Source of the DNA: Camellia lanceoleosa
Lineage: Eukaryota > Streptophyta > Magnoliopsida > Ericales > Theaceae
Assembly (NCBI GenBank): GCA_025200525.1
Contig: CM045761.1
Span: forward strand, 100,602,182-100,666,181
Direction of reading: 5' to 3'
DNA: 64,000 nt
The notes below the pieces were generated by a model. That model had not been told where the DNA came from. It made no database searches and saw only the letters and a program-made list of their open reading frames with translations. Made by a program: the position numbers and the translations under genes. This document shows positions 45,880-56,029 of the stretch, in pieces (position 1 is the stretch's first letter; every line of letters begins with the position of its first letter).

Positions 45880-46846
45880 ATTAGTTAAGGGAAATTCTAT
45901 TTCCACATACATAATTATCTCAGTACACATCTTTTCTCAGTGCACACACATAAGTAGTTTGATCATTATTTTTTGTTCTAATTCCACACACCAATTATAC
46001 CCTTAACTCATATATTATACACACCACCTCAACTCTCTTTCCACACACCTATTCAAAGTTGAAGAGCAGCGTCTTTCCTATTTCGGTTCATAGTGAAGAC
46101 TTCAACAGTGAAGAGAAATTCTGTTGAACAAAATGAAAACCTGAAAAACTCCATTGAACATATCATCTTGGTCCAGATCATTTTTTTTCTCTCTCAAGGC
46201 TTTATAGAAAGAGTGTAACGGAATGGTTTCATGTTTGTTCTATCGAATAGGATAGTTAAATAATAGTTTAAACGTCAGATCATTATTTGTAGCTTCCTGG
46301 GTTTGGACTTCTTAGCTGAAGCTTTTTGTCGATATACAAAAGCTATTCTGATCTTGATCTTTGCTTGGATTTGTAATCGGTTTGAATTTTAAAGCGATGT
46401 TGTTAGTGAAGTGTGGAAAACCAAGAATTTACCATCCCAATTTCCCTGATTTTGTAGCTCAATTCAAATTTTAGTTAAGAGGTGCCAAAAAAAAAAAAAA
46501 ACTCAGTTACTTATCACAATTGCTTTGATTTTGCAACTCAGACTACCGAAATGATTTTATTGTCAAAATTGCTTATTGGCTTCTTAACAATAATCCCAAT
46601 GCTCTGTTTATTGGAAACTTGGGAGCCAATCTGTTTCTATGAGCTTGGGAGCCAATCTGTTGAGATTTTTTATTTTTATTTTTAAAAGATGTGTATATAG
46701 AATATTTTCATATAATATTATGAGTGTTGGTGGATGCCCATTATGGTCATTTTACTTTAGGGTATAATTGTTATTAAAATAATATTTCATTAAGTGTGTG
46801 GACTGAAATAACTAGGCGTATGGAAATAGAATTTCCCATTAGTTAA
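45880..46846. mobile_element. Mutator-like non-autonomous element with 9-bp duplication
   Basis: 45889-46837 (949 bp) has inverted ends of about 45 bp: GGGAAATTCTATTTCCA on the left and its complement TGGAAATAGAATTTCCC on the right, with similarity continuing inward through the TTATYTCAGTMCACA block. ATTAGTTAA flanks both sides (45880-45888 and 46838-46846). Nine-base duplications and long inverted repeats are diagnostic of Mutator-like elements. There is no transposase frame; short frames inside lack features. Confidence 0.9.
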
Positions 46847-47657
46847 TTCTTACCTCTTACAAAATAAACTTGCTTTGTTATTTGTCTTTTTTACCCTTTT
46901 TGTTTTTAAAATTTATCTATAAATCGTAAGGAAAAAGAAAACTTCAGTGTAAATCAAGTCGGCAAGAAATGTACCTAAAGTAAAAGAGTTGTAAGATTAG
47001 TTGTGCCCAAATCAGAAATATTACTAATAATCTTCATCATTAGATAAAAACTATATTTGTCCTTTACAAAATCAAATACCAAATAATTCTCAATTTGAAA
47101 ATGTTACATGTCAATAGATAATTCTCAAGATTAATTTTGTTTTTGGAAGAGATTATATATATATATATATAATAAGAATATCATGCCAGTTTCAAGAGTA
47201 TTGTTTTTTAGGTCTAAAAATTAGACACTTTTTAGACTCAATGATGTGACATTCTATTAAAATATCTTAGCCAACTTTCTCCCTCTTGTTTATTTTTTAA
47301 TTATCAACTGGTCATTTTATTCACATATAACTAAATCTAAAAAAATAAATTAAAAATAGACTTATATATTACCTTCTTAAGTTAAATAAAAACGGTGATA
47401 AAATTAGTGATATATAAGCCCCGTTTGGTAGAACTGTGGGAAAGTGATTATAACTTATAGCCTAACAGCTTATAGCTTATAGCTGTGAACATAAGCTAAT
47501 TTTTGACTTATAAATTAAGCTTCTCCTCCCTCACTCAAAGAATAAGTTAATTTTTGACTTACAAAAAGCTATAAGCTGTATTGTTAAGCTGAACCAAACA
47601 CATCAAAATAGCTCAAATTAAGTTAAAAACTGAAATAAACTGAAAATAAGCGCTACG
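46847..47657. other. Intergenic DNA
   Basis: A/T-rich with a (TA)n tract at 47154-47172. From about 47419 there is a segment with repeated TTATAGCTTATAGC and CCCCGTTTGGTA, the style of a small MITE, but I could not find matching ends or a duplication. No gene seen. Confidence 0.5.
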
Positions 47658-48909
47658 AAATAGGACCATAATCGTCTCTCTAAACACCAGAACAGCTTTT
47701 GGTGATTTGTGTAAGGATGTCTCTCTAAACTCTCTCTTTCTCTCTCTAAAAACGTCTAGCCCAGGCCTCTCTTGGGGCCAGCCGGCCACCTCCTTTGGCT
47801 ATGGTGGTCGGCTGGCCTAGCTCTTTCCGGTGTTAGTTTCTTCCGTCAATAAACTTGATACCCTCATTTTCCCCTCCTAGGTGTATCTCTGTTGCTGCGG
47901 TAGAAGTTTTTTGGGTGATTCGGAGCCAGGTGTAGCTGCTTCATTCGAGCGCTCTTCGGCGAGTTGGAGCTTGAGGGATGATCACTGGTTCAGATTTGGT
48001 GGAGAAGTTTGGGTGTCGTACGCGTTCCAGATCTGTCTGGCTTTCATTCGTGCACTCATCTCCGAGTGATAGTTTGAGGGGTGAAGAAGAGCTGCAGTGG
48101 GTAATATTTATGGGTGAGGCTATGTAAGTAATATAGTGGTGGCAATGAGTTTAAAGAAGAATCGTTGAGAGATGATATAGGGGTGAGTCAGCGGTGGCTG
48201 TGGGTGATGAACTGCAGTGGGTGGAAATGCAGGGGAGTTGGAGCTGCAGTGGGTGTCTTTGGCAGGGGTGTCTTCGGTAGAGTTGTCTTCGGCAGAGGTG
48301 TGGAGTAGGGAGAAGCATAGGCGTGTTGATCTGCAGTGGGCTGAAATACAGGGAAGTTGGAGTTGCTGTGGGTGTTTTCAACAGGGGAGATGTAGTAGGG
48401 GGGTTTTCCGGGGTTGGATGTGGAGTCATCTCCTGCAGGGAAGTATCCGGTGTTGGCTGTGACGTGTTCTCGGCCGGATCAGCAGCATAGGTGTGGGCAA
48501 TAGCTCTGGTGTGGTTGGTGTATAGCAGAAGTTGAGGGGAGTCGTGGGCAGTAGGCTAGGCGTAGGTGTGGAGGGGCTGGTGTATTGCAGAAGACTAGAC
48601 TAGTGGTGGGCAGCAGACTGGACTAGGCGTAGTGGTTTGATTGAATAGATTTTAGTTTGGGTGGAGGGTTGAATTTGTGGGGTGTCATGTATTTTATTTA
48701 GTTAAGTCCTTCTTAACTTTTTTTTGGTAAAAAAAATGAGAGGCCAAGGGGTTGGTTGTATGAATGCGAGTAGCAGTAGTAGGGATATTTTTATACTGCC
48801 TGAATCTCTCTTGATGCATGTCATCTACTTGTACCTTTAATTTCTTGCTGTTAAATGAAAATTTTCTTTGCCGATAAAAAAAAAAAAAAAAAAAAATAGG
48901 ACCATAATC
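47658..48909 (+). mobile_element. Poly-A retroposon with 16-bp target duplication
   Basis: 47674-48893 (about 1.2 kb) ends in a run of A and is flanked by AAATAGGACCATAATC at 47658-47673 and 48894-48909. The long duplication and poly-A tail indicate LINE-mediated insertion. The 3' end (ATGAAAATTTTCTTTGCCGAT then poly-A) resembles a plant LINE/SINE tail. The body is unusually G-rich and repetitive (GAGCTGCAGTGGGTG-like and CTTCGGCAGAGGTGT-like repeats, 48190-48400) and has only short frames. It could be a 5'-truncated or rearranged LINE, or a mobilised transcript. I cannot identify its source. Confidence 0.8.
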
Positions 48910-49670
48910 TTTTGTACTAGGGGAGAAAAAAAGAAAAAAATCTCTTTTCATTTCCATCAAATAAATATATTTGAATTTTGAGCCTTCCACTAACGTGGGA
49001 TATTCGTCTTTCTTTATTTTAAACATTTAAAATATTAAATTATTGTGCCAAACCATGCCAACAAAATAGGCTTTTTGACTCTTAAACTCAAAATTAAGAT
49101 AGTTGGTGCATTGCGAGGGCAAATTTTACTTTGATTATTTACTAGTAGGTCACACGCAATAGAAAAAAATAATATATAAATTAAGATTATAATATATATA
49201 TATATTTTTTATTTAAATAGTAAGAATGTTCTTATTAAAATTAAAGGTTTTGAGCTCAAACCTTATCCATCGTCTCTTTGTGTAACCTTTCTATTTTAAG
49301 ATAAAAAAAAAAATGCCATGTAACATAAAGCAAGCTTGGACACAAAGTCCAACATTCACTTAATATATATATATATATACATACAGATTAATAACAAGAA
49401 ATCCGGTGCTTTGCTATTTTCAACCGGTGCCTTTCCATTCCATGTTATCATCTCTGATGTCTCATGTATGAGATCCGACAGCCATGTTATATGACAGTGG
49501 TACATCCATACAATTTCCGTCCACAATCTCCTTAATGAGGTAACACGACAAAATACATGTAAAGAGAGTTGTAAAAAAATATTTGAATGTGAGTTAATTT
49601 TTTAAATTTTACTTGCCACGCCATTTGAGAAGTGAGAAAAAATTGTGTGAATGAATCACTTTTTAATATA
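48910..49670. other. Intergenic DNA
   Basis: A/T-rich sequence with (TA)n tracts near 49193 and 49363. No gene seen. Confidence 0.6.
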
Positions 49671-50123
49671 TATCACTACAACAATTTGTACTTTTAGCAA
49701 CCAATTTTGGTGACTTAAATTGATTTAGTCACCAAAAGTTATACCTTTGGCGACTAACATTGGTATTGGTTGGCATTGGTTCAAATATTAGCTACTAAAT
49801 TTTTTTAGTCAATGTAGATTACTTATTGGCAACTAAAAAAAAAATTAGTCGCTAAAAACTGCCATAATAGGCAACTAAAAAATGTTTTGGTTGCCGTTAG
49901 TTTTAATTTTTTGCTACTAAATTTTTTTTGGTCACCGTAAACTTGTTTTTGCCTACTGAAATATATTTAGTCGGTAAAAATCTCGCAAAATACTTGGTAT
50001 TGATGTTTGGCAACCAATATTTTGTCAGTAAATATTTATTTTCTGTAACAAAAAAAAAGTTTTTAGTCGTCGTATAAAAATATTTGGCTACTAAAAGTTT
50101 TTAGTCGCCAAATAATGAACATT

Positions 50124-50462
50124 ATATTACTTTGGAAAATGCCTAAGACCTCCAGTGGGGGTCACTGGGGGTCGTACGAAAGAGAGGGTGATTGGCTGAA
50201 AAAAAAAATTATTTTATTTTATTTTTTTTTTTTGAATTTCGACGAATGGGACGGCGCCACCTCACTGGGGGTTGACCCCCAGTGGGGGTCTGAAGCACTA
50301 CCCTATTACTTTTACAACAATGCTTCATACACCTAGTGGGGGTGGCCGCCTCCAGTGACGTGGCGCGCCCCCACTGGTCGAAAATCAAAAAAAAAAAAAA
50401 AAAAAAAAAAAGGAAAAACTGTTTTTTCGGACCAACCCCCAGCTGGGGGTAGAAATCTTTTT
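50124..50462. repeat. GC-rich palindromic patch inside the CACTA left arm
   Basis: It interrupts the subterminal repeat array with repeated CCAGTGGGGGTC/CACTGGGGGTT and CAGCTGGGGGTAGAAA blocks in both orientations, for example CTGGGGGTTGACCCCCAG at about 50264-50281, plus A- or T-runs at 50219-50233 and 50387-50411. It looks like a separate small foldback insertion, but I could not define its ends. Confidence 0.5.
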
Positions 50463-50562
50463 CCTTACTTTTATCTTTGGCTACAAAAAGTTTGGTCGGC
50501 AAAGGTTATTTTTAGAGACTAAATTGATTTTGTCGGCAATAAAAACAAAATATTTTGGTGGG

Positions 50563-50788
50563 AATATTAAATACTGCCGCGTAATTTCATTTTATGTCTC
50601 ATTTTATTAATTTTTGTTTTTAATTTCTCTGTATGTATCGAATACACCAAAGGAAACAGTCAGTCTCTTGCTCTTACTCTTGTCGATTGCCCATCCGTCT
50701 CCTCTCATTGACTAACCATTAGCCACTGTCGCTCAGAGCCCCTGAGCCACCACCAATACACCGTTTGAAGCCCATTGAATTTTATTCG

Positions 50789-50838
<50 letters not shown>

Positions 50839-51535
50839 TCTCTCCCTTTCTCTATTTCCCAGTCTGACTCTAGCTTTAGGATTTGTTTGTTTTTGTTGAT
50901 GTTGTATGAGTTTGATTTATGGGAAACGAGTAAATGGGTTATAATTTTTGTTCTATATTTAGGGTTTTTTTTTTTTTTTTTAATTTTATGCAGAATTTTT
51001 ATTTGAAAGAATTTTTATTGGGTTGCTCTGAATTTTTATTTTGTAAATGAATCATACCATTGGGTTGCTCTGCACATAGAGCCAACCATTTTGAATGTAT
51101 CCAAATTTAAGGAAACTAATAGTTAATAATAACAATTAGGAGTTTTGTGCTAGCAGATGATTGGGTGTACATTTTGGTGCTAACCTAGTTGGGATTTTGA
51201 TATTTCACAATGATACTTTTTGCACTCTTCTCTTTATTGATGTACTTTTTCATATGTTATATTTTTTTTTTTCATCAATAAAGTATTCTTTTACTGATAA
51301 AAAAAAAAAAAAAAATAGTCTGTGAAGCCAGTTCTACATAAGTGAAAGCAAGAAAATATCCAAACATCTTGTCATTGTACTCATTTTGTTATTTCAACAC
51401 TTTGTATGTGCAAAATAATATCTAAACATCCTGAAGTTCCTTTACAACAAGTAAAACTGAGAAGAGAAGAAAGAGGTTAAAGGAAATCAAAGTACAAAAT
51501 ACAAGAAACCACTTAAGAAAAAAGAAATATTTAAT
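50563..51535. other. CACTA interior, noncoding
   Basis: Contains a (TC)n microsatellite (50792-50833) and, at 51297-51316, an A-run preceded by CTTTTACTGAT, resembling the retroposon 3' end at 48860-48880. This suggests a truncated LINE/SINE tail without a clear 5' end or duplication. No gene seen. Confidence 0.5.
50792..50833. repeat. (TC)n microsatellite
   Basis: About 20 TC units inside the CACTA interior. Confidence 0.97.
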
Positions 51536-52883
51536 AATCTCTGATCTGAGCTTCCTAATTACAGCTGTGATGTGAGAGTCATCAAGATTAATATGACAAC
51601 CTTCCCTTAGCCTAGCACCTTCTGCATTCATTTGTGAGGCTCGTTCATTGCCAGCTAGATCTACAAAGTTTTGCAGAACATCAATATTACAAGTTATAAT
51701 ATGAAATTATTGTTATCCAGACTGTTTTGCTCAATTATATGAAGGCAAGAGTTTGTTTTACCAGGCTTGCCACATAAGATCTCACACTATTTGAACTTTC
51801 ACGATGAGTACTTTCTGTTGTCTGCAAAAAAATAATTGTGAGAAGTTGGTAATAACTGACTACATTCTTTTATCCACTTGTGCTAACATACATTACAAGT
51901 TACTAAGCTTACCAGCCTTATTATCTGGTGTGACCGTCAGCTAGTGTCATTTAGTGCGATTTCACCCACTTGTCTTTGGGCTGCATTTAAAAAAATTAAT
52001 TAAAAGGTTAAGAAAATGCCACTCAAGACATGTGCACACAAAAAAACCAGAAGCTTTAAAGGTTTACCCTCGTAGATACTGATCAAATGTCTTAAGTGTT
52101 GATCATCATTTGTTGTTTCTTCTACCAGCTTCTCAACCACAGTTCCTTTCTGCATCCAAGGAATTACAGGAAACAAATATTAGCACGGAGAAAAGACAGA
52201 AACATATGGTTCCTGTAACTATAGGTTTCACCTCTGGATCATCTAAAGCCTTGAGGTTGTGTCCGGATTCTAAATTCAAGAGGTCCCTGACATTCTCATT
52301 ATAGATTTCCAGCCCAGAAATTCTTATACAAAAGTCTCTCTCTGGAGTCTGTTATGAAGCCAAACAAACATATAATCAGATTGAATGAGATAAATTAAAA
52401 TATATATATATATATGTTAATATTGAGTTCCCTACATTGGTCAAGCATAAATTTCCACAAACAAATGGAAAGTTTTCACCATGATTTAGGGATGAGGTTT
52501 AAGTGAGTATTTATCTATGCCCGAACCTGATAAAAAAACTGAATTACATAAAATTAAGTATGATGAAGCTTACATTCACTATGTGCCTATAAATATCATT
52601 AACAGCTTTCTCAGTGATTCCTCTCATTGTGTAGGTCTTCCCACTGCTAGTTTGCCCATTTGCAAACATTGTTGTTGTAATACGAGGGAAAAAAAAATTT
52701 GTTTAACATGTATATATGTAATTTCCGAAGTAGTAGCAAAGATCAAAATAAAAAAATAAAATAAAAAAAAGAATGATAGATGTAAAGGAAAGCATAACCA
52801 TTGATGCCATTAAAGCAGACAATGCAACATTCTTCACTCCTTCCTCATACACTGCTTCTGTTAAACAAGCAGGATCAAAGACC
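51536..52883 (-). pseudogene. Captured kinesin-7-like motor-domain fragment with introns
   Basis: Seven exon-like blocks on the minus strand encode consecutive kinesin motor segments: 52883-52799 (VFDPACLTEAVYEEGVKNVA), about 52686-52574 (P-loop [14 protein letters not shown], then [14 protein letters not shown]), 52348-52232 (PERDFCIRISGLEIYNENVR, DLLNLESGHNLKALDDPE), 52149-52068 (GTVVEKLVEETTNDDQHLRH), 51980-51913 (AQRQVGEIALNDTS, stop, RSHQIIR), 51821-51762 (ESTHRESSNSVRSYVASL) and 51670-51536 ([20 protein letters not shown]). Most junctions keep GT and AG. Kinesins walk on microtubules; the segment order and wording fit the plant NACK/HINKEL kinesin-7 group used in cytokinesis. The N-terminus, the rest of the motor and the tail are absent. 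A stop lies in switch I (51937-51939), switch II has N for S, and the last acceptor is AA. Retained introns show DNA-level capture. Confidence 0.9.
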
Positions 52884-52974
52884 CTATCTAAATGAAGAAG
52901 CCTTGTGCTATTAGTTTACATAGATCATAAATATGCCAACACCAATTGAGCCATCTTGTAACCATAAGTTAATG

Positions 52975-54260
52975 TTTTTCAATTGAAGAACGCCTTATAC
53001 TTAGTTGAAAAAGGACGTTTGGAGGACAAAACTACAAAATAGCCCCTGAACCATCGAATGGATATCACAGATAGCTTTCCCATGACAAATAGGTCATGTG
53101 GCAATAGACAGAATGTAATTAGCATGCGTAGGTTGAGAGTTAGAGCCAAAAACGTCTTAAACTTAGTTGAAAAAAGGCGTTCGGGAAGCGAAAGTTCATA
53201 ACAACCCCCGAACCACCATATGGATGTCATGGCCAGCTTCCCTATGAAAAATAGGACCCATGGCAATAGACAGAATGTAATTAGCATGCGCAGGTTGAGA
53301 GTTAGAACTAAAAACACCTTAAACTAAGTCAAAAAAGGGCATTTAAGGGACAAAAATGTAAAATAGCCCTCAAACCATCATATGGATGTCATGATCAGCT
53401 TCCCAATGAAAAATTGGACCCATGACAATAAACGGGATGTACTTAGCACACGCAGGTTGGGAGTTAGAGCCGAAAATGGCTTAAACTTAGTCAAAAAAAG
53501 AGCGTTTGGGGGGCAAAAATGCAAAACAGTCCCTGAACCACCGTATAGATGTCAGAACCAACTTTCCCATGACAAATAGGACATATGGAAACAAGCGGAA
53601 TGTAATTAGCATACTTAGGTTGAAAGTTAGAGTCGAAAATGCATTAAACTTAGTCGAAAAAGGACGTACGGGGGGAAAAACTTCAAAACAGCCCCCGAGC
53701 CATCGAATGCATATCACAACCACCAATCTTGTGACCAATAGGACCTGTGGCAATGGACGACATGTAATTAGGATGCGTAGGTCAGGAGTTAGAGCCGAAA
53801 ACGTCTTAAACTTAGTCCAAAAAGGGTGTTCGGGATATGAAAATGCAAAACAGCCTCCTAACCACCATATGGATGTCACAACCAGCTTTCCCATGACAAA
53901 TAGGACCTGTGGCAATAGACTGCATGTCATTAGCACGTGTAGGTTGAGAGTTAGAGCCGAAAATGCCTTAAACTTAGTTGAAAGCTTTACCATGATAGAT
54001 AGGACCTGTGGCAATAAACAGAATGTAATTAGCATACGTAGATTGGGAGTTAGAGTCGGAAACAGCTTAAACTTAGTCAAAAATGACGTTCGGGAGGGAA
54101 AGTTCATAACAGCCCATGAACCACCGTATGATGTCACGGTCAACTTCTCCGTGAGAAATAGAACTTGTGGCGACAAACGATATTAGCACGTGTATGTTTA
54201 GAGTTAGAGTCGAAAATATGTTAAACTTAGTCAAAAAAATGCGTTCGGACCTCAAAGTTA
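52975..54260. repeat. 162-bp tandem array, about eight copies
   Basis: The block TTAAACTTAGTC recurs at 52995, 53157, 53319, 53481, 53644, 53806, 53968, 54067 and 54221: a period of 162 bp, with one shortened unit (99 bp) and one of 154 bp. Each unit includes AACCACCATATGGATGTCA, TTTCCCATGACAAATAGGAC and GTAATTAGCATGCGTAGG. Because 162 is divisible by three, long open frames appear on both strands (53506-54186 plus, 53487-54176 minus). They are products of the periodicity and I do not call them genes. Confidence 0.93.
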
Positions 54261-55276
54261 GTTACCATAAGATTTAATTTACAAAGGTATTTACCAGTGG
54301 GCATGACATCTTAATTTGCTGGAAATGAATGGAGATGATCTTAATATTCCATGAATATCCAATTATAGGTGTGCAGTGTTGTGCTTTTTTGCACAAACAA
54401 AGTGCGTCTAGGGTTGTTTGGGTGTAAATAAAACGTTGTCCGTGTGTTGTTTGCCACATCTACTATTAATTATATATAACTAATTTTTTAGTCTTCAAAC
54501 ATATATTATCAGAGCTCTTAATCTTAATCGTTACGTGTGATTACTGTTATTCCCATGCATTATCCACTTTATACTGGTTGAGTCTATTATACTAAATCGA
54601 CTGATGTTTTCTATGGCAATTAGTGCCGGTACTTGTTTCCATGCATTTGATATTAAAAAAAAGGGGGGGAGGGGGCATATAAAATGTCATCTTTTCAGTG
54701 AACACTATGTGTAAGAGTATAATGGAAAAAACATTGAAGAAGATGAATATTTATTGCACTCACCATACTCTCTGATATTTAAGCCTTAGAATACTAAGTT
54801 TTGCATGCATTGCAAATATCTAATGGGTGCAATTTTTTTTTGTGGATGACTTCTGGCATGGACTTATGGATATTTCATTTTTGTCTATGGAGGACAGTTT
54901 ACGCTTTTGTATAATCCTGCTAATTTTGTTGTCCTCTAATTTTGTGTGGATTAATATTACTCGTACAAATAACTTTTGGCATTGAATTGATCATTACTAG
55001 CGTGGTATAGAGTACCTTTTGTCATGGTAATTTGTACCACGCCAGATGGACATTTGAGATGGTAGTGAGTCCTATTTTTGTATGATTCTCTATTTTGTAT
55101 GTAATTATTATTTTAGTTTGGATTATAGTTAGCTTTTATGGAATTTGACATTTAAAGTTATTCATTTTTTGATGGTTCGAAGTGAAACGGATGCAAATTG
55201 TAGAATAATTGATAATATATGTATTGTTTTGTTTATGTACATATTATAGGTTCCACGGAATATATGCAGGTTGTGG
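54261..55276. other. CACTA interior, noncoding
   Basis: A/T-rich sequence between the tandem array and the solo LTRs, with a short G-run at 54661-54676. No transposase, captured exon or other gene recognised. Confidence 0.55.
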
Positions 55277-56029
55277 ACAAATGTCATGACCCCAACCCGC
55301 CCCTAGTAGGGTGGTGCCGAGATGGCCAGTAATCCGAGATTACCGAAGGCCGGCTTATAAATTTTCACACACAACAGAGTAATCATAGGGGCTTACAAAA
55401 GTGCGGAAGTAATAAATCAAATACAAATGGTCCATAAGAGCTGTGCATAGATCAAATGAGCAAACATGTACAATATGATCTTACATCCGGTCCAAAAATA
55501 ACAAAGAATACAATTCACATCTTGATCAAAAGGCTTCTAAGCCGACATGTACAAAATACAAGGAATACAAGCCAAGAAGCATGATTTTCAAGATTTGCCG
55601 ACGAAAATACAAAATGCCGACGTAAACACATAATGCCGAGGTAGAAACAGCCTGGCCGACAAGAATGCAAAACAAGCCGATGAAAACCAAATATCCAAAA
55701 CAAGCTGGAAAACACATCTAGGCGTCGCCGCCGTCCTGCTCATCACCTACATATATATATATATAGAGGGTGAGTATGGAAACTCAGTGAATGATACTAG
55801 TAATAAAGGTTTTGCATGAATATAGCCGAAGTCTGTACAAAACAAGCATTTCAGAACCATACAAATATTAGCTGAGGTCCTCCAAAGCAAAACACAATAA
55901 ACCTTTACCAATACAGAGGATGAACCGTATTCATCTTTCAAACCATACAAGTTTCAAGGGATGCACATGACATCAGCAAGCAAGGACAAAAGCTTTCCAA
56001 ACAACCAGTACGTGTAGTAGCCCATTAGT

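Noticed and set aside
47419..47600. MITE-like segment beginning CCCCGTTTGGTA
   Set aside because: The proposed right end matches only a few bases and no duplication was found.
51297..51316. Complete retroposon ending in the A-run at 51297-51316
   Set aside because: Only a 3'-end-like sequence and A-run are visible; no 5' boundary or target duplication could be matched.
53487..54186. Long open frames on both strands (226 and 229 codons)
   Set aside because: They follow from a 162-bp tandem period divisible by three. Composition and repetition do not suggest a real protein.
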